From contig NZ_JBIGIB010000001.1 in the NCBI RefSeq assembly GCF_043555935.1, positions 434,001 through 498,000 on the forward strand: a DNA stretch of 64,000 bases, written 5' to 3'. Made by a program: the position numbers and the translations under genes. A model generated the notes under the pieces. It was not told the DNA's origin, searched no databases, and worked only from the letters and a program-made list of their open reading frames with translations. Below, piece by piece: positions 39,762 to 47,506 of this stretch. Position 1 is the stretch's first letter. The number at the start of each line of letters is the position of its first letter. The stretch comes from Pelomonas baiyunensis. Its GTDB lineage: Bacteria > Pseudomonadota > Gammaproteobacteria > Burkholderiales > Burkholderiaceae_C.

Positions 39762-42146
39762 TCAGCGTTTGAAGAGGTCCAGGATGGACTTCTTTTCGTC
39801 GTCCGACGCAGTGGCCGGCACGTTGGGCTCGTTGGACAGTTCGCGCACGCCGTTGCCCGAGGTGAATTCCTCGTAGAACCACTCGCCGTTCACGTTGATG
39901 ACGCCCTCCGGCGGGGTGATCTCATCCACCGGCTTGCCCTTGAGCGCGTAGCTCATGTATTCGATCCACACCGGCAGGCTCAGGCCGCCACCGGTTTCGC
40001 GGTCGCCCAGCTTGCGCGGCTGGTCGTAGCCGATCCACACGATCGCCACCAGGTCTTTTTGGTAGCCGGCAAACCAGGCGTCCATGGAGTCGTTCGTCGT
40101 GCCGGTCTTGCCGTAGACGTCTGGGCGCTTCAGTGTGGCCTGGGCGCGGGCGGCCGTGCCGCTGCGTGTCACTTCTTGCAGCAAGCTGCTCATCAGAAAG
40201 GCGTTGCGCGGCTCCAAGGCGCGGGCGTCGTCCGACAGCGACGCCGGCGCAGCCTCGTACAGCAGTCGGCCGTTGTTATCCGTGATCTTGGCAATCAGCT
40301 GCGGGCTGACCCGGTAGCCACCATTCGCAAACACGGCATAGCCCTGGGCCATCTGCATCGGGGTGACGGAGCCGGCCCCGAGTGCCATGGTCAAGTACGC
40401 GGGGTGCTTCTCGGCCTCGAAGCCGAAGCGCGTGATCCAGTCTTGCGCGTACTTCACGCCGATGGAGTGCAGCACCCGGATCGACACCATGTTCTTGGAC
40501 TTGGCGAGCGCCGTGCGCAGCGGCATCGGGCCCTCGAACTTGCCGTCGTAGTTCTTGGGCTCCCACGGCTGGCTGCCGGTGGTGCCGGCGTCGAAGAACA
40601 GCGGCGCGTCGTTCACCACGGTGGCGGGCGTGAACCCCTTCTCCAGGGCTGCCGAGTAGATGAACGGCTTGAAGCTGGAGCCCGGCTGCCGCCAGGCCTG
40701 GGTGACGTGGTTGAACTTGTTCTTCGCGTAGTCGAAGCCGCCCACCATCGCGCGAACCTGGCCGGTGCGCGGGTCCATCGAAACGAACGCACCTTCCACC
40801 TCCGGCAGTTGCGTGATCGTCCACTCGTTGCCGTCCTTTTGCTTTACGCCTTTCACCACCCGAATCACGGCACCGCGCCGGATGCGGGTCTTGGGGTTGC
40901 CTTTGTCAGACAGGCCGGAGGTGGCTGGCTTGAGGCCTTCGCCGGACACCTGGATGGACTCGCCGCTTTGCAGCACGGCCACGACTTTCTTCGGGTCGGC
41001 ATCCAGCACCACGGCGGCCAGCAATTCGTCGTTGGCCGGGTGGTCGGCCAGCACCACGGCGACACGAGCATCCAGCTCGCGCGGTTCGGCGGGCAGGTCG
41101 ACGTAGGCCTCGGGGCCGCGATACACCTGGCGCTTCTCGTAGTCCAGGATGCCCCGACGCAGCGCGCGATAGGCGCTGTTTTGCTCACCGCTGTTCAGGG
41201 TGAGGTACACGTTCAGCCCGCGGGAGTAGGCCTCGTCGCCGTACTGATTGAAGATGAGTTGCCGTGCAGCTTCGGCCACGAATTCGGCATGTGAGGCCGA
41301 TTCGGTGGCCGGGCGGATGCGCAGCTTCTCGGCCTTGGCCGCGTCGCGTTGCTCTTCGGTGATGTAGCCCGTCTCGTACATCCGCTCGATGATGTACTGC
41401 TGCCGAATCGTGGCGCGGCGCGGGTTGTTGATCGGGTTGTACGCGGACGGCGCCTTGGGCAGGCCGGCCAACATCGCGGCTTCGGCCACGCTGATCTTGT
41501 CGAGGGGTTTGCCAAAGTACACCTCGCTGGCGGCCGCAAAGCCGTGCGCCCGATGCCCCAGGAAGATCTGGTTCATGTAGATCTCGAGGATCTTCTCCTT
41601 GGACAGCGCGGACTCGATCTTCAGCGCCAACAGGATCTCGTAGATCTTGCGTGTGAAGGTCTTCTCGGTGGACAGGTAGAAGTTGCGCGCCACCTGCATG
41701 GTGATGGTGGAGGCGCCCTGGCTGCGGGACTCGCCCACGTTGGCCAGGCCGGCGCGAATCACGCCCAGGTAGTCCACGCCACCGTGCTGATAGAAGCGTG
41801 CGTCCTCGATGGCCAGCACGGCTTCCTGCATGACCTTGGGGATCTGCTGGATGGGCAGGTAGCTGCGCCGTTCTTCGCCGAACTCGCCGAGCAGGATGCC
41901 GTCGGACGACAGGATGCGCATGGGCAGCTTGGGCCGGTACTCGGTCAGCCCCCCGATGTCGGGCAGGTTGGGGTAGGCCAGCGAGAGGGCCAGACCTACC
42001 AGCAGAACCACCGCGAACACCCCGCCCGCGATCAGGCCCAGCATCCACAAGCCCCAGCGGGTCAGGCGAGCGCTCATGGGGCGGGCGTTGGGGGCGGGGC
42101 CGGCAGTTGACGGGGTGGACGCTGCGGATCGAGGCGTGTCGTTCAT
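39762..42146 (-). CDS. mrcA: Penicillin-binding protein 1A
   Basis: A 794-residue class A PBP: cytoplasmic tail, membrane segment (about 31-57), and a glycosyltransferase domain with catalytic Glu114 in AIEDARFYQHGGVDYLGV. GASTITMQVARNFYLS and KILEIYMNQIFLGHRAHGFA follow. An OB-like insert precedes the transpeptidase domain, which has the nucleophile Ser490 in RQPGSSFKPFIYSA, SKN in ALAKSKNMVS, and KTGTT near the C-terminus. It synthesises and cross-links peptidoglycan. It is divergent from pilM, an arrangement conserved in Beta- and Gammaproteobacteria. A second possible start is Met24 (MSARLTRW). Confidence 0.97.
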   Translation of the reverse strand: MNDTPRSAASTPSTAGPAPNARPMSARLTRWGLWMLGLIAGGVFAVVLLVGLALSLAYPNLPDIGGLTEYRPKLPMRILSSDGILLGEFGEERRSYLPIQQIPKVMQEAVLAIEDARFYQHGGVDYLGVIRAGLANVGESRSQGASTITMQVARNFYLSTEKTFTRKIYEILLALKIESALSKEKILEIYMNQIFLGHRAHGFAAASEVYFGKPLDKISVAEAAMLAGLPKAPSAYNPINNPRRATIRQQYIIERMYETGYITEEQRDAAKAEKLRIRPATESASHAEFVAEAARQLIFNQYGDEAYSRGLNVYLTLNSGEQNSAYRALRRGILDYEKRQVYRGPEAYVDLPAEPRELDARVAVVLADHPANDELLAAVVLDADPKKVVAVLQSGESIQVSGEGLKPATSGLSDKGNPKTRIRRGAVIRVVKGVKQKDGNEWTITQLPEVEGAFVSMDPRTGQVRAMVGGFDYAKNKFNHVTQAWRQPGSSFKPFIYSAALEKGFTPATVVNDAPLFFDAGTTGSQPWEPKNYDGKFEGPMPLRTALAKSKNMVSIRVLHSIGVKYAQDWITRFGFEAEKHPAYLTMALGAGSVTPMQMAQGYAVFANGGYRVSPQLIAKITDNNGRLLYEAAPASLSDDARALEPRNAFLMSSLLQEVTRSGTAARAQATLKRPDVYGKTGTTNDSMDAWFAGYQKDLVAIVWIGYDQPRKLGDRETGGGLSLPVWIEYMSYALKGKPVDEITPPEGVINVNGEWFYEEFTSGNGVRELSNEPNVPATASDDEKKSILDLFKR

Positions 42147-42190
42147 GAGCCGGCGGGTCGCGCTGAAGGCGCGTTGCGAAGAGGCGGCGG

Positions 42191-42196
42191 ATTATA
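42191..42196 (-). promoter_or_regulatory. -10 element of the PBP1A promoter
   Basis: On the minus strand this reads TATAAT, a perfect -10 hexamer 45 bases before the gene start. The -35 region is weak (TGTCAA about 15 bases upstream). Confidence 0.6.
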
Positions 42197-42361
42197 GGAA
42201 GGGGTATCCCTTTGACATTCGGCGGGATCGGGGCCCCAAACCCTGTGTAAAACACCCGCCGCCCAGGCGTTTTTCATGAGCGCCGCCCCTGCCGCAATCG
42301 TGTATGTTTAGCAACGTGGCGTTACGAGCTCGGGCCGATTTCGCCTTCGGCGTCAACGGCT

Positions 42362-42390
42362 TTGCTGCTAGCATTCAAGTAACTTATTAA
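42362..42390 (+). promoter_or_regulatory. Candidate promoter of pilMNOPQ
   Basis: TTGCTG (42362-42367), a 17-base spacer, and TATTAA (42385-42390). This gives a leader of about 30 bases to the pilM ATG. It lies in an AT-richer patch of an otherwise GC-rich interval, which supports it. Confidence 0.6.
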
Positions 42391-42426
42391 TAGTCGGCAC
42401 CCCCTGGCGTGCCGGGAACCAAGGGC

Positions 42427-43506
42427 ATGGGAATACTTGACGCACTGCTGGGTCGCAAGCACCCACCGCTCATTGGGCTGGATATCAGCTCATCCAGCGT
42501 CAAGCTGGTGGAATTGAGCCAGACGAAAACGGGTGAGCTCGTGCTGGAGCGCTTTGCCAGCGAGCCGTTCGAAAAAGGCTGGATCATCGACGGCCAGGTC
42601 GAGAAGTTCGACGAAGTGGCTGACGCGGTGCGCCGCGTGGTGGCCCGCAGCGGCAGCCGCATCCGCGATGCGGCGCTGGCCATGCCTCAGTCGGCCGTCA
42701 TCACCAAGAAAATCATGCTGCCCGCTGGCCTTCGCGAGGAAGAGCTGGAGTTGCAGGTCGAGGCCGAGGCCAACCAGTACATCCCGTTCTCGCTGGACGA
42801 AGTGAGCCTGGACTTCTGCGTCATCGGCCCCAGCCCGACTTCCGTGGGTGACGTGGAAGTGCTCATCGCCGCGTCTCGAAAAGACCGTGTGCAAGACCGC
42901 CAAGGTCTCGCCGAGGCCGCAGGCCTGAAGCCCGTGGTGCTCGACATCGAGTCGCACGCCTCACGCATGGCCATGAGCCGCCTGATTGCCGCGTTGCCCA
43001 GCGAGGGCAAAGACGCGTTGGTGGCACTGTTCGAGATTGGGGCGGACACCACCAGCCTCAAGGTGCTGCGAGACGATGAGTTGCTTTACGACCGGGACCA
43101 GTCGTTCGGCGGCTCGCAGCTGACGCAACTCATCTCGCGCCAGTACGGCTTCTCTTTCGAGGAGGCCGAGCAGAAAAAGCTCAACAACGACCTGCCGGAA
43201 GACTACGACACCAGCGTGCTGAACCCGTTTGTGGACAGCCTGTCCCAGGAAATCGGGCGTGCGCTGCAGTACTTCTTCACCAGCACGCCGCACCACAAGG
43301 TGCACTACGTGATGCTGGCGGGCGGTACGGCCACCTTGCCGGGCTTGAAGGAACGGGTGACGGACCTGACGGGCTTCGCCTGCATGGTGGTCAATCCGTT
43401 CGAGAACATGGGCATGGGCGCCGCCGTCCGAGAGTCCAAGTTGCGTCGTGAAGCGCCGTCGTATCTCACGGCCTGCGGTCTGGCGATGCGGAGGTTCTAC
43501 CAGTGA
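42427..43506 (+). CDS. pilM: Type IV pilus inner-membrane assembly protein PilM
   Basis: A 359-residue actin-like cytoplasmic ATP-binding protein. It starts MGILDALLGRKHPPLIGLDI (the first segment binds PilN), followed by SSSSVKLVELSQTKTGELVL. VALFEIGADTTSLKVL is the phosphate-1 type loop, and HYVMLAGGTATLPGLKERV the adenosine motif. It connects the cytoplasmic motors to PilNO. The ATG at 42427 is preferred over an in-frame GTG at 42409. It is first gene of pilMNOPQ. Confidence 0.96.
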   Translation: MGILDALLGRKHPPLIGLDISSSSVKLVELSQTKTGELVLERFASEPFEKGWIIDGQVEKFDEVADAVRRVVARSGSRIRDAALAMPQSAVITKKIMLPAGLREEELELQVEAEANQYIPFSLDEVSLDFCVIGPSPTSVGDVEVLIAASRKDRVQDRQGLAEAAGLKPVVLDIESHASRMAMSRLIAALPSEGKDALVALFEIGADTTSLKVLRDDELLYDRDQSFGGSQLTQLISRQYGFSFEEAEQKKLNNDLPEDYDTSVLNPFVDSLSQEIGRALQYFFTSTPHHKVHYVMLAGGTATLPGLKERVTDLTGFACMVVNPFENMGMGAAVRESKLRREAPSYLTACGLAMRRFYQ

Positions 43507-44105
43507 TCCTGATCAACCTGCTGCCGTATCGCGAAGAACGGCGCAAACGGCGCAAAGCCGCATTTTTTGCAGGTCTGGGGTTCTCGGCCGTGTTGGGCGT
43601 CGGCATCGTCGCTGCCGGCTACTTGCTGCTGCAATTCCTGACCACGGAGCAACAGGCGCACAACCAGTACATCCAGACCGAGATCGGTCGCCTGGAATCT
43701 CAAATCAAGGACATCGCGGAACTCAAGACCGAGATCGAGTCACTGCAAGCGCGGCAACGCGCGGTCGAAGACCTGCAGACGGATCGCAACACGCCGGTTC
43801 AGTTGCTGAATGACTTGGCCCGTTTGGCGCCGGAGGGGGTGTACCTGACGGCCATCCGCCAAGAGGGCAAGGTGGTCACGCTGAGTGGCATTGCGCAGAC
43901 GAACGAGCGTGTGTCCGAGTACTTGCGCAACGTTTCTCGTGGCTCGGAGTGGCTCGACAAGCCCGACCTCATCGAAGTGAAGCTGGCAGCCGTGACGACG
44001 AACTCGCGCGACGCGCGGCGCCTGCTCGATTTCTCGATGAAGGTGTCCATCAAGGCGCCGCCGCGAGAGGCTGAGCAATCGGCGTCCGCGCCCAAGAAGA
44101 GCTGA
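43503..44105 (+). CDS. pilN: Type IV pilus assembly protein PilN
   Basis: A 200-residue bitopic inner-membrane protein. ILINLLPYREERRKRRK is the conserved N-terminal INLLPYR motif that binds PilM. A membrane segment (about 20-42) and a coiled coil (IQTEIGRLESQIKDIAELKT) follow, then a ferredoxin-like domain. It starts at GTG 43503, overlapping the pilM stop by 4 bases (GTGA). It dimerises with PilO. Confidence 0.95.
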   Translation: MILINLLPYREERRKRRKAAFFAGLGFSAVLGVGIVAAGYLLLQFLTTEQQAHNQYIQTEIGRLESQIKDIAELKTEIESLQARQRAVEDLQTDRNTPVQLLNDLARLAPEGVYLTAIRQEGKVVTLSGIAQTNERVSEYLRNVSRGSEWLDKPDLIEVKLAAVTTNSRDARRLLDFSMKVSIKAPPREAEQSASAPKKS

Positions 44106-44111
44106 GCGACC

Positions 44112-44798
44112 ATGGCGACGTCTCTATCCAAAATCGACTTGAACGTCTGGTTCGCTGGCGTTTCGAGCCAGTTCGAAGGCCTGGATCCGAAGGAGCCCGG
44201 CCAATGGCCGTTGCTGCCGAAGTTGGCGACGGCACTGTTCGTGATGGCGCTGACCGTCGGCGCTGGCTACGTGTTGGTGCTGTCGGATGTACAGACGGCG
44301 CTCGACGCCGAGCGCGATCGCGAGCCGCAACTGCGCGCCGATTACCAGACCAAGCTCACCCAAGCCATCAACCTGCCCGAGCTGCGCAAGCAAAAGAGCC
44401 AGGTCGAGGAATATGTGACGCAGTTGGAAAAGCAACTGCCGGGCAAAGCCGACATCGATTCCCTGCTGTCTGACATCAGCAGCGCCGGTGTTGGTCGTGG
44501 CTTGCAGTTCGAGTTGTTCCGGCCCGGTCAGGTGCTGATCAAAGACTATTACGCGGAGCTGCCGATTGCGGTGAAGGTCTCGGGTCGGTATCACGACATC
44601 GGTGCCTTTGCGGCGGATGTGTCGAACCTCTCGCGCATCGTGACGTTGCACAACTTGATCGTGTTGAACCCGCCGGCCAACAAGGACACGTCGGGTGCCT
44701 TGACGATGGAAGCCACGGCGCGCACCTATCGCTACCTCGACGCGACCGAAGTGGCCGAGCAACGCAAGGCCGCAGCCAAGGCGGGGGTCAAGAAATGA
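44112..44798 (+). CDS. pilO: Type IV pilus assembly protein PilO
   Basis: A 228-residue partner of PilN. It has a cytoplasmic head, a membrane segment (LATALFVMALTVGAGYVLVL, about 35-58), a coiled-coil region (PELRKQKSQVEEYVTQLEKQ) with LPGKADIDSLLSDIS, and the PilO domain with FELFRPGQ and YYAELPIAVKVSGRYHDIG. It joins the alignment subcomplex and contacts PilP. It overlaps pilP by 4 bases. Confidence 0.95.
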   Translation: MATSLSKIDLNVWFAGVSSQFEGLDPKEPGQWPLLPKLATALFVMALTVGAGYVLVLSDVQTALDAERDREPQLRADYQTKLTQAINLPELRKQKSQVEEYVTQLEKQLPGKADIDSLLSDISSAGVGRGLQFELFRPGQVLIKDYYAELPIAVKVSGRYHDIGAFAADVSNLSRIVTLHNLIVLNPPANKDTSGALTMEATARTYRYLDATEVAEQRKAAAKAGVKK

Positions 44799-45319
44799 AG
44801 CGCTTGATCGCACCCCTGGCCCTGTGCTCGTTGCTGTCCGCGTGTGGCGGCGACATCGACGAGCTCCGTCAATGGATGGACCAGCAACGCAAGGAGGCCA
44901 AACCGACGGTTTCGCCTCTGGTCCCGCCCAAGAAGTTTTTGCCCCAACCTTACGAAGCAGCTGCGGGTGTGGACCCGTTCAGCCCGCAAAAGCTGAGCGT
45001 TGGGATCAAGCAGGAAGCGGCGCAGCCCAACTCGTTGCTCACGGCCGAAATGAGCCGCCGCAAGGAGCCGCTGGAAGCCTATCCGCTGGACACCATGTCC
45101 ATGGTGGGCAGCTTGACGCGTGACAACAAGCGTTTCGCTTTGCTTCGCGTCGATAACCTGCTCTACCAGGTCAAGGCCGGGGACTACCTCGGGCAGAACT
45201 TCGGGCGCATCACGAAGATCACCGAAACCGAAATCAGTTTGCGAGAAGTCGTCCAAGATGCTGCGGGCGAGTGGATCGAGCGCATCAGTACGCTCCAGCT
45301 ACAGGAGAAGGGACGATGA
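44795..45319 (+). CDS. pilP: Type IV pilus lipoprotein PilP
   Basis: A 174-residue lipoprotein: signal peptide with lipobox LLSAC (Cys17), then CGGDIDELRQWMDQQR, a disordered linker with FLPQPYEAAAGVDPFSPQKL, and a beta-sandwich C-terminal domain. That domain includes LEAYPLDTMSMVGSLTRDNK, FALLRVDNLLYQVKAGDYLG and NFGRITKITETEISL. It bridges PilNO to the PilQ secretin. It overlaps pilQ by 4 bases. Confidence 0.96.
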   Translation: MKRLIAPLALCSLLSACGGDIDELRQWMDQQRKEAKPTVSPLVPPKKFLPQPYEAAAGVDPFSPQKLSVGIKQEAAQPNSLLTAEMSRRKEPLEAYPLDTMSMVGSLTRDNKRFALLRVDNLLYQVKAGDYLGQNFGRITKITETEISLREVVQDAAGEWIERISTLQLQEKGR

Positions 45320-47478
45320 AAAGGACAACGCAGGAGAACAAGTCGATGGGCCTGAGCCGGATGCTGGGATTTGCACTCGCGTTGCTCGCCACGCCCGCCG
45401 CCTGGGCTGAAGCGCAAATTCGCGCCATCAACGCCAGCCAGCAGGCCGGTGTGGATGTGGTTCGGATTGAGCTGAGCGAGCCTCTGAGCGCCTTGCCTGC
45501 CGGGTTCACCGTGCAGGCGCCGCCGCGCATTGCCATTGATCTGCCGGGGGTGACCAACGCCATCGGCCGTAATCAAGTGGATATCAACCAGGGCAACCTG
45601 CGCTCCGCGAATGTTGCCCAAGCCGGTGATCGGTCGCGCGTCGTGCTGAACCTTCGCAACGCGTCGGGCTACAAGGCCAAGCTGGAGGGCAATGCGCTGG
45701 TTTTGGTGCTGGATGCTGCGGGTGTTCCGGCACAAGCAGCAGGTGAGCCTGTCCACTTTGCACAGAGCTTGAATGCAACGCCGCTGGCGCTGCGCGATGT
45801 CGACTTCCGCCGGGGGGCTGAAGGATCGGGTCGTGTGGTGGTCAGCCTGCCGAGCAACCAGGTCGGCGTGGACATCCAGCAGCAGGGTCCCAACCTGGTC
45901 GTTGAGTTCCTGCGGTCGAGCGTGCCGGAGAACCTGCGTCGCCGCGTGGATGTGGTCGATTTCGGGACGCCCGTGCAGATGATCACGACCTCTCAGGTCG
46001 GCGACCGCGTGCGCATGGTGGTCGAGCCCAAGGGCAATTGGGAGCACAGCGCCTACCAAAGCGACAACCAATTCGTGCTGGAGGTTCGCCCGCAAAAGGT
46101 CGATCCGAACAAGCTGACGCAAGGGCCGGGGTACGCCGGAGACAAGCTGTCGCTGAATTTCCAGAACATCGAAGTTCGCGCACTGCTGCAGGTCATTGCA
46201 GATTTCACCAACTTCAACGTGGTGACCAGCGACACGGTTACGGGCACCGTAACCCTGCGCTTGAAGGATGTGCCGTGGGATCAAGCCCTGGACATCATCA
46301 TGCAGGCCAAGGGTTTGGGCCTGAAGAAGTCCGGCAACGTCTTGTGGATTGCGCCGAAGGATGAACTCGCAGCCAAGGAAAAGCTGGAACTGGAGTCCAA
46401 GGCTGCCATTGCGCAACTGGAACCGCTGCGCAACCAGTCCTTCCAGCTCAATTACGTGAAGGCCGAGGACATTGCCAAGGGGCTGACGGGGCAAAGCACC
46501 GGGTCCAGCGGCGGCGGTTCTGGCAACGCGACTCGCATCCTGTCGTCCCGCGGCAGCGTGATCTTCGAGCCGCGCACGAATCAGCTGTTTGTGTCGGACA
46601 CGCCGAGCAAGCTGGAAGAAATTCAAAGCATGATCGCCAAGATCGACATTCCGGTTCGCCAGGTGTTGATCGAAGCGCGCATTGTTGAAGCCAACGACAA
46701 GTTCGGCCGCGCCCTGGGTGTGAAGTTGGGCGCCAACGATTTGCGCGGTCAACAGGGGGGCATTCCGGGTTACGGCGTGGGCGGTGGCAACTACGTGACG
46801 CTGGGTGGTAACTACAACGCCGTGGGCTCGCAAACGAACCAGGGCGCTGGCGCTGCGTACAGCAACACCCAGTTCATCAATTTGCCGGCCAACGTGTCGG
46901 CGGACAGCTTTGCTGGCGCGACCGCCACCAACGTGGCGCTGACTTTGTTTAGCGCAACAGCCAACCGTTTCTTGAATCTTGAACTGTCGGCGTTGGAATC
47001 CGATGGCAAGGGCAAGATCGTTTCCAGCCCCCGTGTTGTGACGGCCGATCAAACCAAGGCCATCATCGAGCAGGGTGAAGAGTTGCCTTACCAGCAGGCG
47101 ACGTCCAGCGGCGCAACCTCCGTGTCGTTCAAAAAAGCGGTGCTCAAGCTCGAAGTGACCCCGCAAATCACGCCCGAGGGTGGCGTCATCATGACCGTGG
47201 ATGTCAACAAAGACAGCCGCGGCACGCTGACCCCGCAGGGCTACGCCATCAACAACAAGCACGTGGCCACGCAGGTTCTTGTTGAGAACGGCGGCACGGT
47301 CGTGATTGGTGGCATCTACACCCAGGACGAGGGTGAAACAGTCAACAAGGTTCCGGTGCTGGGTGATGTCCCTGTGCTTGGCAACCTTTTCAAGAACAAG
47401 ACGCGTACGACATCGAAGACCGAGTTGCTGATCTTCCTGACCCCGAAGGTGGTCACCGAGCGAGCGACCCTGCGCTGA
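45316..47478 (+). CDS. pilQ: Type IV pilus secretin PilQ
   Basis: A 720-residue secretin. It has a signal peptide (about 1-35, ending TPAAWAEA) and two AMIN domains for peptidoglycan binding: INASQQAGVDVVRIELSEPL, and a second around 165-250. N0/STN (LSLNFQNIEVRALLQVIADF), N1 domains, and the secretin core follow: KIVSSPRVVTADQTKAIIEQ, GEELPYQQATSSGATSVSFK, VENGGTVVIGGIYTQDEGE and VPVLGDVPVLGNLFKNKTRT. The ATG at 45316 has AGGAGAAGGG just upstream. It forms the outer-membrane pilus gate. This is the second secretin of the window, distinct from GspD. Confidence 0.97.
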   Translation: MKRTTQENKSMGLSRMLGFALALLATPAAWAEAQIRAINASQQAGVDVVRIELSEPLSALPAGFTVQAPPRIAIDLPGVTNAIGRNQVDINQGNLRSANVAQAGDRSRVVLNLRNASGYKAKLEGNALVLVLDAAGVPAQAAGEPVHFAQSLNATPLALRDVDFRRGAEGSGRVVVSLPSNQVGVDIQQQGPNLVVEFLRSSVPENLRRRVDVVDFGTPVQMITTSQVGDRVRMVVEPKGNWEHSAYQSDNQFVLEVRPQKVDPNKLTQGPGYAGDKLSLNFQNIEVRALLQVIADFTNFNVVTSDTVTGTVTLRLKDVPWDQALDIIMQAKGLGLKKSGNVLWIAPKDELAAKEKLELESKAAIAQLEPLRNQSFQLNYVKAEDIAKGLTGQSTGSSGGGSGNATRILSSRGSVIFEPRTNQLFVSDTPSKLEEIQSMIAKIDIPVRQVLIEARIVEANDKFGRALGVKLGANDLRGQQGGIPGYGVGGGNYVTLGGNYNAVGSQTNQGAGAAYSNTQFINLPANVSADSFAGATATNVALTLFSATANRFLNLELSALESDGKGKIVSSPRVVTADQTKAIIEQGEELPYQQATSSGATSVSFKKAVLKLEVTPQITPEGGVIMTVDVNKDSRGTLTPQGYAINNKHVATQVLVENGGTVVIGGIYTQDEGETVNKVPVLGDVPVLGNLFKNKTRTTSKTELLIFLTPKVVTERATLR

Positions 47479-47506
47479 GGCGCGAGATATTCACCGGAGT
47501 TTGAGC

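Noticed and set aside
45184..47262. A 692-residue minus-strand frame opposite pilQ
   Set aside because: Antisense of a clear secretin gene, with no domain and no ribosome site.
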